From: Paenibacillus puerhi
GTDB lineage: Bacteria > Bacillota > Bacilli > Paenibacillales > NBRC-103111
DNA length: 64,000 nucleotides
Direction of reading: 5' to 3'
NCBI RefSeq assembly: GCF_009846885.1
Contig: NZ_WUWM01000013.1
Coordinates: forward strand, 1 to 64,000
The notes beneath the pieces are model-generated. The model saw only the letters and a program-made list of their open reading frames with translations, ran no database searches and had not been told where the DNA came from. The position numbers were made by a program, and so were the translations under genes. Every line of letters begins with the position of its first letter. Positions within the stretch are counted from its first letter, which is position 1. Below, piece after piece: positions 34,606 to 50,651 of this stretch.

Positions 34606-35550
34606 ATGAGTCATCCACCAACAAGGTCACGTATCAAGGGAATTATTCTTGTGCTTGCAGCGGCAGGCTTGTGGGGAATATCGGGTACCGTCGTCCAGTA
34701 TTTGTTTGAAAGACACAGCGTGAATACCGCATGGCTGGTCGACGTGCGTCTCTTGCTGGCGGGCGCGCTGCTGCTCGGGTTCGCTTTCTTCAAAGAAAAG
34801 CGCCGCGTCTGGGGGGTCTGGAGCAGCAAGCGGGATGCGGTAAGCCTTCTATTGTTCAGTATCTTCGGCATGGTAGCCGTCCAATACACGTTTTTCAGCG
34901 CGATCGAGCACTCTAACGCCGCTACGGCCACGGTGCTCCAATGTCTGTCTCCTGTACTTATTTCATGTTATTTGGCTATACGCGGCAAACGATGGCCTAC
35001 GATCAAGGAGCTGGTGGCGGTCTGTTTATCCTTCGCAGGCACTTATCTGCTCGTCACGCATGGCCAAACCAACAGCTTGTCCATTTCCTGGCCTGCGTTT
35101 CTTTGGGGGATCGGATCGGCGGTCGCACTCGTCATCTATACGCTGCAGCCTCAGCGGCTGCTGGCGCGATGGGGCTCGACGGTGGTCGTGGGCTGGGGTA
35201 TGCTGCTGGGAGGGATCGCGATCAGCTTTGTCCACCCCCCTTGGAGCTTTCAGGGAGAGTGGTCGCTGCCCTTGGTCGGGTCAGTCCTGTTTGTTGTTCT
35301 TTTCGGTACGCTGATCTCTTTTTGCTGCTACCTGGAAAGCCTGACTTATATATCGGCCTCCGAAACCAGCGTCCTGGCTACGTTTGAGCCGCTGACCGCG
35401 GCCTTCCTTTCCGTAGCCTGGCTTCAGCTTGCATTTGGCTGGGAGGAATGGCTCGGTACGGTATGTATTCTCAGTACCATCTTCATGCTCGCCTTTGTCC
35501 CGAAGAAGAAGCGGCCGCTTGGCCGCGAAACGGGCTCCGTACAAGCTTGA
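34606..35550 (+). CDS. DMT superfamily (EamA) transporter
   Basis: The 314-residue protein has ten hydrophobic segments in two EamA repeats (LAAAGLWGISGTVVQYLF at the start of the first). It is an exporter or permease of small metabolites of unknown kind. AAGGAGT lies five bases before ATG 34606. Confidence 0.88.
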   Translation: MSHPPTRSRIKGIILVLAAAGLWGISGTVVQYLFERHSVNTAWLVDVRLLLAGALLLGFAFFKEKRRVWGVWSSKRDAVSLLLFSIFGMVAVQYTFFSAIEHSNAATATVLQCLSPVLISCYLAIRGKRWPTIKELVAVCLSFAGTYLLVTHGQTNSLSISWPAFLWGIGSAVALVIYTLQPQRLLARWGSTVVVGWGMLLGGIAISFVHPPWSFQGEWSLPLVGSVLFVVLFGTLISFCCYLESLTYISASETSVLATFEPLTAAFLSVAWLQLAFGWEEWLGTVCILSTIFMLAFVPKKKRPLGRETGSVQA

Positions 35551-35604
35551 CGACGATTAAGGCAAAGACAGGCTAGTCCTATTCAGAGATCTGCCTAACC
35601 TAAG

Positions 35605-35642
35605 AAGCGGCGGCCGATGCGCAAGCATCCGGACCGCCGCTT
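35605..35642. terminator. Bidirectional terminator between DMT and hcp genes
   Basis: AAGCGGCGG and CCGCCGCTT form the outer stem and GATGC/GCATC the inner one, with a T-rich tail on the plus side. Confidence 0.75.
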
Positions 35643-35653
35643 TCTTATCTAAT

Positions 35654-36940
35654 CTAGGCCAGCATCGCGGCCATATCCTCCTGCGCGTTGCCGGTCAGCT
35701 TCAAGCCGAAGTTTTGCACCAGCACGTCGAGCACGCCTTGGGAGATGAACTCCGGCGGCTTGGGCCCGATCCGGATATCCTGAATGCCCAGACTGAACAA
35801 TCCGAGCAGGATAGCGACCGCCTTTTGCTCAAACCAGGACAGCACGATGCTTACCGGGAGCTCGTTTACCGTGCATCCGAACGCATCGGCCAGCGCCAGC
35901 GCTATTTTGACCGTTGAGCCCGAATTATTGCACTGTCCGAGATCGATGTACCGGGGAATGCCCGTATCGGCGACTGTTCCGTACTCGACATCATTGAAGC
36001 GGAATTTTCCGCAGGAGGTTGTCAGAATGACCGTGTCATTCGGCAAGGAGGTCGCCAGCTCGCGATAATACTCGCCATCCTTGCCGGGCGCATCACAGCC
36101 CGCGATAACGAAAAAGCGCTTGATCTTTCCGTCCTTGACCGCTTGAATGATTTCGGGGGCGAGCCCGATTACCGTCTCGTGATGGTAGCCTGTGGTCAAC
36201 GTCTGCTCGGAGTCCAGATGCGCGTCCGGCAAAGACAGTGCTTTCTCGATGAGCGGGGAGAAGTCGTCGTCCGTTATCTTCGTTACCCCCTCCAGACCGG
36301 CGACCTCGTAGGAGAAGAAACGGTCCGCATAGGTTCCCTTGATCGGCATCACACAGTTCGTGGTCGCCAGAATAGCCCCCGGGAATTGCTCGAACAATCT
36401 GCGCTGATCATACCACGCTTTCCCGATATTTCCCTTCAAGTGGGCATATTTCTTGAGCTGCGGATAGCCATGCGCCGGGAGCATCTCAGAGTGGGTGTAG
36501 ATGTTAATGCCCGTGCCCTCGCTCTGCTTCAGCAGTTCCTCCAGCGCATACAGGTTATGTCCGGTGATCACGATGGCCTTGCCTTCCACTTTGTTCTGGG
36601 ACACCTTGACCGGCTGAGGGATGCCGAAGCGGGTCGTATGGGCGCGGTCGAGCACATCCATAATCTTGACGGCGGCCGACCCGACCTGCATCGCCATCTC
36701 GATATGCTCCTGTACGTTAAAGTTAGAGTTGGTCAGCGTCATATACAAGGCTTCATGGGTGATGCGATCCACGTCAGGATCGGTGTAGCCAAGCTGCCTG
36801 GCATGCGTCGCATAAGCGGCGATTCCTTTGAGAGCGAAGATCATCGTGTCCTGCAAACTGGCTATCGTCTCGTCCTTCCCGCATACGCCGATGACCTTGC
36901 ATCCGCCCTTGGGTGTTTGTTCGCATTGATAACAAAACAT
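35654..36940 (-). CDS. hcp: Hybrid cluster protein (hydroxylamine reductase), short class III-like form
   Basis: The 428-residue protein starts FCYQCEQTPKGGCKVIGVCG, a Cys motif with spacing 2-7-5, followed by the residues that hold the hybrid Fe-S-O cluster. Hcp reduces nitric oxide or hydroxylamine during nitrosative stress. Most Hcp proteins have about 550 residues; this length fits the shorter class without the three-helix insert. TTGGAGG precedes the start. An FNR-type box lies upstream, so it should be made without oxygen. Confidence 0.9.
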   Translation of the reverse strand: MFCYQCEQTPKGGCKVIGVCGKDETIASLQDTMIFALKGIAAYATHARQLGYTDPDVDRITHEALYMTLTNSNFNVQEHIEMAMQVGSAAVKIMDVLDRAHTTRFGIPQPVKVSQNKVEGKAIVITGHNLYALEELLKQSEGTGINIYTHSEMLPAHGYPQLKKYAHLKGNIGKAWYDQRRLFEQFPGAILATTNCVMPIKGTYADRFFSYEVAGLEGVTKITDDDFSPLIEKALSLPDAHLDSEQTLTTGYHHETVIGLAPEIIQAVKDGKIKRFFVIAGCDAPGKDGEYYRELATSLPNDTVILTTSCGKFRFNDVEYGTVADTGIPRYIDLGQCNNSGSTVKIALALADAFGCTVNELPVSIVLSWFEQKAVAILLGLFSLGIQDIRIGPKPPEFISQGVLDVLVQNFGLKLTGNAQEDMAAMLA

Positions 36941-37000
36941 GAGATCGCCTCCAATTGATCGTTTACCCTTTTTACTTTACCAACTTTCCAAGATTAAAAG

Positions 37001-37016
37001 TGTGATCCACCTCACT
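37001..37016 (-). promoter_or_regulatory. FNR/CRP-family binding box before hcp
   Basis: TGTGATCCACCTCACT fits the Gram-positive FNR consensus TGTGA-N6-TCACT exactly. A TAAAGT hexamer at 36974-36979 (minus strand) would be the -10, placing the box centre near -43, the usual position for activation. Confidence 0.7.
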
Positions 37017-37131
37017 CTGATGGGAAATTAATGAAGCTAACCCTATACCAGGAATTTCTTGGGCTTGCCGAGAAATTGAACGGGGAGGGGGAGAACATAG
37101 CCGTTTCCCCCCATTGTTATTGCCTCTTTGA

Positions 37132-44512
<7,381 letters not shown>

Positions 44513-44601
44513 TCGGGTAAGCAGTTAACAGGGGTAGAGGGTGTCCCAAAAGCCTGAAGATAGCCGAGGGTCCCCGCTCTTTTCCTAGTATGTTCAGAAA
44601 A

Positions 44602-44663
44602 AAGAAACCGTTCTTTTGTAATAGGGAAGTACGATCAACCATTACAAAAGGAGACGGTTTCTT
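44602..44663 (+). promoter_or_regulatory. Stem-loop hiding the transposase ribosome site
   Basis: AAGAAACCGTTCTTTTGTAAT pairs imperfectly with the stretch at 44641-44663. The AAAGGAG ribosome site (44646-44652) lies in the second arm. Such folds keep transposase expression low when a transcript reads in from outside. Confidence 0.55.
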
Positions 44664-44728
44664 TGTACATTCAATGTGGCATGGATCAACTTTGCATACC
44701 AATGGATTTAGAAGCAGACATTCCCACT

Positions 44729-44880
44729 AATCATCAGCAATTTTTGCCACGCTTAGTCCGTCTGCATAGTGAAGAAGCATACGAGCCCGCTCAACGCGTC
44801 GGTATTCTTCCGTTCTAGCCTGGCTGCTCTTTAGTAGCATTTCTCGTTTCACATCGATCAGTTGTAATTTGTCTTTTTTC
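44729..44880 (-). pseudogene. IS630-family transposase N-terminal fragment
   Basis: The minus-strand frame reads KDKLQLIDVKREMLLKSSQA and RTEEYRRVERARMLLHYADG then LSVAKIADD, which resembles the helix-turn-helix start of IS630-type transposases. The catalytic DDE part is absent. It lies inside the broken IS1182 element. Confidence 0.55.
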
Positions 44881-44939
44881 TATTGAAACGGCATGGTATC
44901 TCTCTACGGACATGTTCTATCAGTTATATGTGCATCTTA

Positions 44940-45060
44940 TACGATTTATCGTACAAAATAACTCATTTTCACCTTAGGTGGAGATATTTGTACGATTTTT
45001 CGTACAAAATAACTCATTTTAACCTTAGCCGGGGATATATGTACGATTTTTCGTATAAAA
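44940..45060. repeat. 51-base tandem repeat, 2.4 copies
   Basis: Units start at 44940, 44991 and 45042, with a period of 51 bases. Each begins with the palindrome TACGATTTTTCGTA or a near copy, followed by CAAAATAACTCATTTT. Units differ by a few bases. There are no unique spacers of CRISPR type. Confidence 0.8.
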
Positions 45061-45469
45061 CCGTTAGCAGTTGGGATTGAAGTGGATCCGAATGTATGGG
45101 ACATATCGGACTGTTCGAGCGACAATTTTTGGTTTTCCGGGCATTTTTCGTTCCTAGTTACATGATAAAGCACCGACTGTGAGGGCTGTCCGCTGAAGCG
45201 CAGTGTACGAAAGCCCGAGGTGAATCGTGAGATCAAGGTCAGCATGAAGTATATACGGCTAACAAAACAATCAAGTCAAAAACTTCGCTGCGAAGAAGGC
45301 TATGCTCAGTCGTGAGGCGTATGATTCGAGCCGGAGCCCGTGTTTGGCGATCTGAAGAACCACCGAGGATTTAAAAGGTTACTGCTTCGAGGCTTACCAA
45401 AAGCAGGTCTGGAGGTCGGCCGGCATTCCCTTTCCCACAATCTGCTCAAGAAAGTCGCAGTGGATGCCA

Positions 45470-45516
45470 AAAACCAAGGAGCTAAGCGAGAACAGGTCGC
45501 ATAGCTCCTTGGTTTT
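45470..45516 (+). terminator. Terminator at the end of the IS transposase
   Basis: AAAACCAAGGAGCTA pairs perfectly with TAGCTCCTTGGTTTT, and a T run follows. It spans the transposase stop codon and could also stop readthrough from the GH106 gene. Confidence 0.7.
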
Positions 45517-45584
45517 TATTGAATGTCATCATATATTGTTGCTTTGGGTGTTCTAATGGTCACTCTTGGGACATCCTCTTCTTT

Positions 45585-48287
45585 TTATGCGTGACCGAGC
45601 TTAACATCGAGCCTCTCGTTTTCGAACCGGTAGGAGCCCGAGCCCAGGCGGAGGACGGCGTGACCGGATTCAAGCCGAAGGCAGGACACCTGGTCGCTCT
45701 CTGTCACCGCTAGGCCGCTTTCCGTCAGTTGCTCCAAGGAATCGGCCGGAATATGAAGCTCGGCGCTGCAGTTCACCGGAATGTCGACGGCAAGCGTTAG
45801 TGTACCCTTCTGACTGCGCTTCCAGGCGATCCTCACCGTCCCGCAGGGAAGCTGGTGACTGGCTTCGGCGCTGTCCATTCCCTCAAGGAAGCAGGGCCGA
45901 AGCTTCAGCTCGTAAGTATCTGTAGCGGGCTTGAAGCGGTAGCTGATGCCCGCGATGCCTGTATAGAACCATTCCTCGATATGGCCCAGCATAAAATGAT
46001 TCTGGGACTTTCCTACTGTCGGACCGTCCCAAGCCTCCGTCAAAGCGGTCGCGCCATGCTGGAGCTGGTAGCCGTAGCTCGGATGCTCGGTTTGCCGGGC
46101 CATTTCATAGATCAGATCGGAGAGACCATGCCGGGCAAGCGCCAGCAAGACGTAGCGGTGCCCGACATCGCCGGCCGTCGTATGCGTCCCGTGCCGCCGG
46201 ATATCCGCTACGAGCCGGGATAGAACGGCCTCCCTGTGCTGCTCCTCGACAAGTCCCAGCACAAGCGGCATGGCATTGGACGTCTGGCTGCCCGTCGCAT
46301 ACTGGATCGCCTCGGGATCGAAGAACTCGGCATTGAACGCTTCCTTGATCCCTTCGCGAAGCTGGCCGTATCGCACGACATCCTCGCTGTGCCCCAGCAG
46401 CTCCGAGATGCGCAGGAACACATCGACCATCTGGTAATACATGGCGGTTTCCGTATGGGCGATGGGGGTATTCTGCACGAAGCCGGGCCCTTGCTCGCCG
46501 ACGTCGTACCAGTCACCCAGTCCGAAATCGACCAGATAGCCCTTGGAGCTATCCGTTACGTACTCGATGTAGGCGCGCATGCCCGCATAATGCTCCTCCA
46601 GCATACGGCGGTTGCCGTACCACTGAAGCAAGTTCCAGCCGGTCAGCACGTAGGCGGCTCCCCAGGAGACCGAATCGCGGAAGCACCGCCATTCCTCGGA
46701 GAAAACGACATATTCAGGCGCTGTCGTCGGCAGCATGCCGCTTGGGAGCTGGGCATCGCGGATGTCCTCCATCGTTTTGACGAGCAGGCGCTCGATGTCG
46801 TAATTAAAGGCAACGGAAGGTCCCATCAAATGAACTTGCTCCAGCCACCCCAGCTTCTCGCGGTGCGGACAATCGGTAAAAATGCTTTTCATATTGCTGA
46901 GTATCGCGTAATTAATCAGACTGTGCGTTCGGTTGAGCAGCTCATCCGAGCAGGCGAAGGAACCTTTCGTCTCCGTATCCGGATATATCATCTGCCCCTT
47001 TAGTTCATGGAGGATCGGGCCCCCAGTGTCGGAGCCCGCTGTCTCCACGGGTGTGGCGCCCTCGATCTGCACATAGCGGAAGCCGTAATAGCTGAACCGG
47101 GGAGACCAGATTTCCACGCCTTCGCCCTTTAGCGTGTAGTGGAACCGGTAAGGCGACCCGGTCCATTTCTGATTGGCCGTACCATCCGCCTTGAGCAGCT
47201 CGGCCGGGGACAAAGTAATCACAGCGCCAGCAGGACCGCTCACTGCAACCTCGACCCAGCCGGAGAAATTTTGCCCCAGATCCGCCACATAGACGCCGGG
47301 AAACGGCTCTGTATAGCGAAGAGGACGGAACGTTCGCATTGTCTTCAAGGGAGCCAGCATCTGCGCTTTCATCGCTCCGGCCGGAGGCTTGGGCTCGGCG
47401 GCTTGGCCCCAGCTGTCCATCTCCATGTAATTGGCGCAATCCCAGCCCGGCTGCTCCAGTCTGGCATCATAATCCTCGCCTCCATAGATGCAGGAGAAGG
47501 TAAGGGGGCCAGGCGAGGTTCGCCAGCTTCTGCTGCTGGAAATCGTGACCCGCGACCCGTCCGCAAGGACCGCTTCCAGTTGAACCCGGCACACCGGTAT
47601 TCCGAAGGAGCCATTGAACTTCCGATAGCGTCCGCCGGGGATATGGTAGAATCCATTGCCCAGCATGATTCCGATCGCATTGGGACCGGCCTGCAGCGCT
47701 TCGGTCACATCATACACCGAGTAGAGGCAGGTGCGGTTATACTGGGTCCACCCGGGCTCGAGCACCCGGTTGCCGATCTTGCACCCGTTCAGGCGCAGCT
47801 CGTAATGGCCAAGTCCGGATACGTAGACGCGTGCGGAGCGAACTTGCTGCTCCAGCTGAAATTCCTCGCGGAAAAGAGGGAGATGCGCCGGAGCGTCCTC
47901 CGGCGTGAGCGCTGCGCCGATCCAGCGGGCTTGCCAATCCGCCTCCTCCAGCAGGCCCATTTCGAACCAGGCGGTGTCGCTGACAATACGAACGCCGGCC
48001 TGATCCCAAATTTCGACCCTCCAATAATAGCGGGTTCGGGACTCCAGGGGGCTACCCTCATACCGCACATGGGCATGGCTGCCGCTTGTTCGTCTCCCGC
48101 TGTCCCACAGTTCGCCGATCCCTAGCGCCGCATCCTCCGGTCTGGAGGCTACGATAAGGCGATAGGCGGTTTGCCGCTCGCAGCGCTCGGCGCCGGGGGC
48201 TGCGAAGGACCAGCGGAAAGCCGGGCGCGCGACATCGATGCCCAGCGGCTCCTTCATCGCCTCCACATAAAGCTGCCCGATCCTCAT
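45585..48287 (-). CDS. GH78 alpha-L-rhamnosidase
   Basis: The 900-residue protein has the usual GH78 order: two N-terminal beta-sandwich domains (YRLIVASRPEDA, TRYYWRVEIWDQAG), the (alpha/alpha)6 barrel with DCPHREKLGWLEQ, where the acidic catalytic residues cluster, and a C-terminal beta domain. It releases rhamnose from rhamnogalacturonan oligomers. There is no signal peptide. It overlaps the upstream gene by ATGA, so the two are translated together. Confidence 0.9.
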   Translation of the reverse strand: MRIGQLYVEAMKEPLGIDVARPAFRWSFAAPGAERCERQTAYRLIVASRPEDAALGIGELWDSGRRTSGSHAHVRYEGSPLESRTRYYWRVEIWDQAGVRIVSDTAWFEMGLLEEADWQARWIGAALTPEDAPAHLPLFREEFQLEQQVRSARVYVSGLGHYELRLNGCKIGNRVLEPGWTQYNRTCLYSVYDVTEALQAGPNAIGIMLGNGFYHIPGGRYRKFNGSFGIPVCRVQLEAVLADGSRVTISSSRSWRTSPGPLTFSCIYGGEDYDARLEQPGWDCANYMEMDSWGQAAEPKPPAGAMKAQMLAPLKTMRTFRPLRYTEPFPGVYVADLGQNFSGWVEVAVSGPAGAVITLSPAELLKADGTANQKWTGSPYRFHYTLKGEGVEIWSPRFSYYGFRYVQIEGATPVETAGSDTGGPILHELKGQMIYPDTETKGSFACSDELLNRTHSLINYAILSNMKSIFTDCPHREKLGWLEQVHLMGPSVAFNYDIERLLVKTMEDIRDAQLPSGMLPTTAPEYVVFSEEWRCFRDSVSWGAAYVLTGWNLLQWYGNRRMLEEHYAGMRAYIEYVTDSSKGYLVDFGLGDWYDVGEQGPGFVQNTPIAHTETAMYYQMVDVFLRISELLGHSEDVVRYGQLREGIKEAFNAEFFDPEAIQYATGSQTSNAMPLVLGLVEEQHREAVLSRLVADIRRHGTHTTAGDVGHRYVLLALARHGLSDLIYEMARQTEHPSYGYQLQHGATALTEAWDGPTVGKSQNHFMLGHIEEWFYTGIAGISYRFKPATDTYELKLRPCFLEGMDSAEASHQLPCGTVRIAWKRSQKGTLTLAVDIPVNCSAELHIPADSLEQLTESGLAVTESDQVSCLRLESGHAVLRLGSGSYRFENERLDVKLGHA

Positions 48288-49324
48288 CCGCTTATCCCTC
48301 CTTGTACGGCTGCGGGCTTTGCTTTCCGGTCGAGGGGACGCGAAGTCGCTACGCTGATCGTACGGAACTCCCGGCCATAGTTGACGGTCGGATCGCCTTC
48401 GCGGGTTAGACGGCAGGCGCAGTAAAAATGATACAAAACACCGTTATGCGTAACGACAGAGGGCTTATGCGCGAAGACGGCATCCAGACTGTCCCCATCG
48501 CCGACCCGGATGATCGGCTCGGGATACTTTTCCCAGTTCAGCAAATCGGCAGAAAGCGCGATGCCTTCCTGCGCCTTCTTGTAGTCGTAGCCGAAATAGT
48601 ACATGATCCAGCCGTTATCGTCTCGGAGGACACAGGGGTCGCTGACGAAGCCGCTATCCCATCCGTCCGGGGTCACCTTCAGCACAGGGTTATGCTCGTA
48701 CCGGCTCCAGGTGATCAGATCGTCCGAGAAAGCAACGCCGGTCTGCTCTAGCCAGCGGCCTTTGTTTTTATTCTTGGCGTTGTAGAACAAATAGAACCGC
48801 TCTTCATGCCGGATCAGGCACTCCTTGTACAATCCGCCTTGCTCCCAATCTGCGCCTGCCTCGGGGGTGAGGATCGGCTCGGGACAACGATGCCAGTCGA
48901 GCAGCCGTTCGTCCTCCGTCCAGGCGATGCCTATTTTGGCGGAGCCGACCTCATAGCCGAATTCCGGATAGGCATGATAGACCAGCCAATATTTCCCCTG
49001 CCATTTCTGCAGAACAGGCGGAGCATCGATCCGGTTTTCCTTCAGCATCCAGGTGCCGGCTACGTTTTTGGCATCCCAGCCGTTTCCTTCATCCCGCCTT
49101 AGGATGACGTCCAGGTGCTTCCATTCGAGCAAGTCTTCGCTGGTCGCAAGAGCTGTCTGGTAGCCGATCCCGTCGAAGCCGACGTACATCATGTAGAACA
49201 GGTCGTTATGCCGAAAAACGAACGGACAATCGACGGCACGCTCGTCAAAGCTTCCGGCAATTCCCGATCCGACCAATACCGGCTCTCCAAGCTTATATGG
49301 GGTCAAATAAGGTTCAATTCGCAT
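48284..49324 (-). CDS. Five-bladed propeller glycoside hydrolase (GH43/GH130/GH137-like)
   Basis: The 346-residue protein has repeated blade motifs (YMMYVGFD, YWLVYHAY, FYLFYNAK, WIMYYFGYD) and acid residues at the expected rim positions, for example Asp100 in NRIDAPPV, Glu168 in YKECLI and Asp229 in VSDPC. It could belong to GH43, GH130 or GH137; the last is known to cut arabinofuranose from rhamnogalacturonan II. I cannot decide from the sequence alone. It starts the two-gene operon with GH78. Confidence 0.65.
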   Translation of the reverse strand: MRIEPYLTPYKLGEPVLVGSGIAGSFDERAVDCPFVFRHNDLFYMMYVGFDGIGYQTALATSEDLLEWKHLDVILRRDEGNGWDAKNVAGTWMLKENRIDAPPVLQKWQGKYWLVYHAYPEFGYEVGSAKIGIAWTEDERLLDWHRCPEPILTPEAGADWEQGGLYKECLIRHEERFYLFYNAKNKNKGRWLEQTGVAFSDDLITWSRYEHNPVLKVTPDGWDSGFVSDPCVLRDDNGWIMYYFGYDYKKAQEGIALSADLLNWEKYPEPIIRVGDGDSLDAVFAHKPSVVTHNGVLYHFYCACRLTREGDPTVNYGREFRTISVATSRPLDRKAKPAAVQGGISG

Positions 49325-49606
49325 AGGGACCTCCTGGGGTTGTTCGTTTTTCCGGCACCGATGGCGCGGTTTCTACCAGATTACTATCGCCCCCATGCCC
49401 CCTGTGGGGGGGATTGACTCTGATCTATAGGGCAATCACATCTTCAAGCTTCACACCTGATTGACTTGGCCCGGAACGCGGCGTTAGGATGGGGGCAAAC
49501 GTATGATGCGGGGAGGTCAGCCGCAGCTTCAGGCAGTGACCGACCCGGCTGAAGACCGCGCAAGGCGCGGCCAGACATTCGGCCATATTCGGAAGGAGCG
49601 AGAGCT
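49325..49606. promoter_or_regulatory. Divergent control region between the two glycan operons
   Basis: The 282 bases separate the minus-strand propeller-GH78 pair from the long plus-strand operon. An inverted run of C and G (CCCCCATGCCCCC and TGGGGGG, 49391-49412) is the only striking feature. I see no clear -35/-10 pair or cre box. The GGAAGGAG ribosome site for the aldolase gene lies at its right end. Confidence 0.4.
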
Positions 49607-50524
49607 ATGTTAAAGCCGGCAGGGATTATTCCGGCCATGATTACGCCGTTTAACCGCGAGCAGCAGCTGGATGAAGCCGCACTCCGACAGCTGACACGGA
49701 GATTCGTTAACGCGGGTGTGCATGGATTGTTCGGACTTGGGACGAACGGAGAATTTTTCTCGTTGACAACCGACGAGAAGCTGCGCGTCGCCGAGATCCT
49801 GCTCGAAGAGGCAGGAGGACGGCTGCCGGTCTACATCGGCGCAGGCTGCGCCGGAACCTTGGAAACGATCCGCTTGGCCGTCCGCCTCGAACAGATGGGA
49901 GCGGATGCGCTAACCCTCATCACTCCCTATTTCCTTACCTTTACGCAGCAGGAGCTGATCGGACATTTTCAGGCCGTTGCGGCTGCGACGAACTTGCCGA
50001 TCGTGCTGTATAACATTCCTGCCCGAACGGGCAATTCGCTGCAGCCGAAGACGGTGGCGGAGCTCAGCCAAGTGCCTCATATCGTCGGGATCAAGGACAG
50101 CAGCGGAAGCTTCGACACGATTCTGCAGCTGCTGGAGCTGGCCGGTCCCGATTTTGCCGTGCTGGCGGGGACGGATTCGTTGATTTTGCCTACGCTGCTG
50201 GCAGGGGGACAGGGCGCCGTCGCGGCGACGGCCAACGTGTTTCCCGAGGTGTTGCTCTCCATCTACGAGCTGTGGAGCGAAGGGAGGGTGGTGGAGGCGG
50301 AGCAGGAGCAGCGCAAGCTGAGAGCTCTCCGCAGCGCCTTCTCGCTCGGTACGCTGCCCTCCGTCCTGAAGGAAGCGATGAATATGATCGGACTGCCTGC
50401 GGGCGAGCCCCGTCTGCCGGTCCAGCCGCTCAGTCCTTCCACCAGAGCGGAGCTGCAGGCTGTGATGAGCCGTTATGCCGAGCAAGGGGCGATGTCGCCC
50501 AAAGCAAGCCTAAAGCAAGTGTGA
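49607..50524 (+). CDS. DapA/NanA-superfamily aldolase
   Basis: The 305-residue TIM-barrel protein has GLGTNGEF, the Tyr135 in YNIPARTGN and the Schiff-base Lys163 in GIKDSSG. Family members split or make 2-keto-3-deoxy acids with pyruvate (dihydrodipicolinate synthase, N-acetylneuraminate lyase, KDG aldolase). At the head of this glycan operon it is more likely a catabolic lyase than lysine biosynthesis. Kdo or Dha from rhamnogalacturonan II, or 2-keto-3-deoxy-gluconate/rhamnonate, are possible substrates (inference). Confidence 0.88.
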   Translation: MLKPAGIIPAMITPFNREQQLDEAALRQLTRRFVNAGVHGLFGLGTNGEFFSLTTDEKLRVAEILLEEAGGRLPVYIGAGCAGTLETIRLAVRLEQMGADALTLITPYFLTFTQQELIGHFQAVAAATNLPIVLYNIPARTGNSLQPKTVAELSQVPHIVGIKDSSGSFDTILQLLELAGPDFAVLAGTDSLILPTLLAGGQGAVAATANVFPEVLLSIYELWSEGRVVEAEQEQRKLRALRSAFSLGTLPSVLKEAMNMIGLPAGEPRLPVQPLSPSTRAELQAVMSRYAEQGAMSPKASLKQV

Positions 50525-50651
50525 AGCAAGCATGAGCGCTGGGACCCAATAACGATAGCTCAGGCCAGGTAGTAGCCATGGAATACTCAGACACGTGGGG
50601 AGCAGGGCCGCGGCTAGCGCAAGGTCCATAATATTCGAGGAGGTCGGCTCT

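Larger units (their letters stand above)
44536..45579 (+). mobile_element. Decayed IS1182-family insertion sequence
   Basis: Terminal repeats AGAGGGTGTCCCAAAAG (44536) and AGAGGATGTCCCAAGAG (45579, complement) bound the element. A transposase N-terminus (YIQCGMDQLCIPMDLEADIP, TTG start 44663) is cut off near 44728. The C-terminal part resumes near 45185 (CEGCPLKRSV ... EPVFGDLKNHRGFKRLLL), with a frameshift and stops, and ends at 45504. The middle is replaced by an IS630-like fragment and a tandem repeat. The element is about half the usual length and is dead. It separates the converging GH106 and GH78 genes, six bases from the GH78 stop. Confidence 0.8.

Noticed and set aside
36143-36958. 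Long + strand open frame of 271 residues
   Set aside because: It lies entirely opposite hcp, has no ribosome site and no family motif; a shadow of a GC-rich gene.
44940-45060. Possible CRISPR array
   Set aside because: The repeats are directly adjacent, only 2.4 units, with no variable spacers and no cas genes nearby.
49391-49412. Terminator in the divergent region
   Set aside because: The C/G inverted run has no T tract on either side and no gene ends there.
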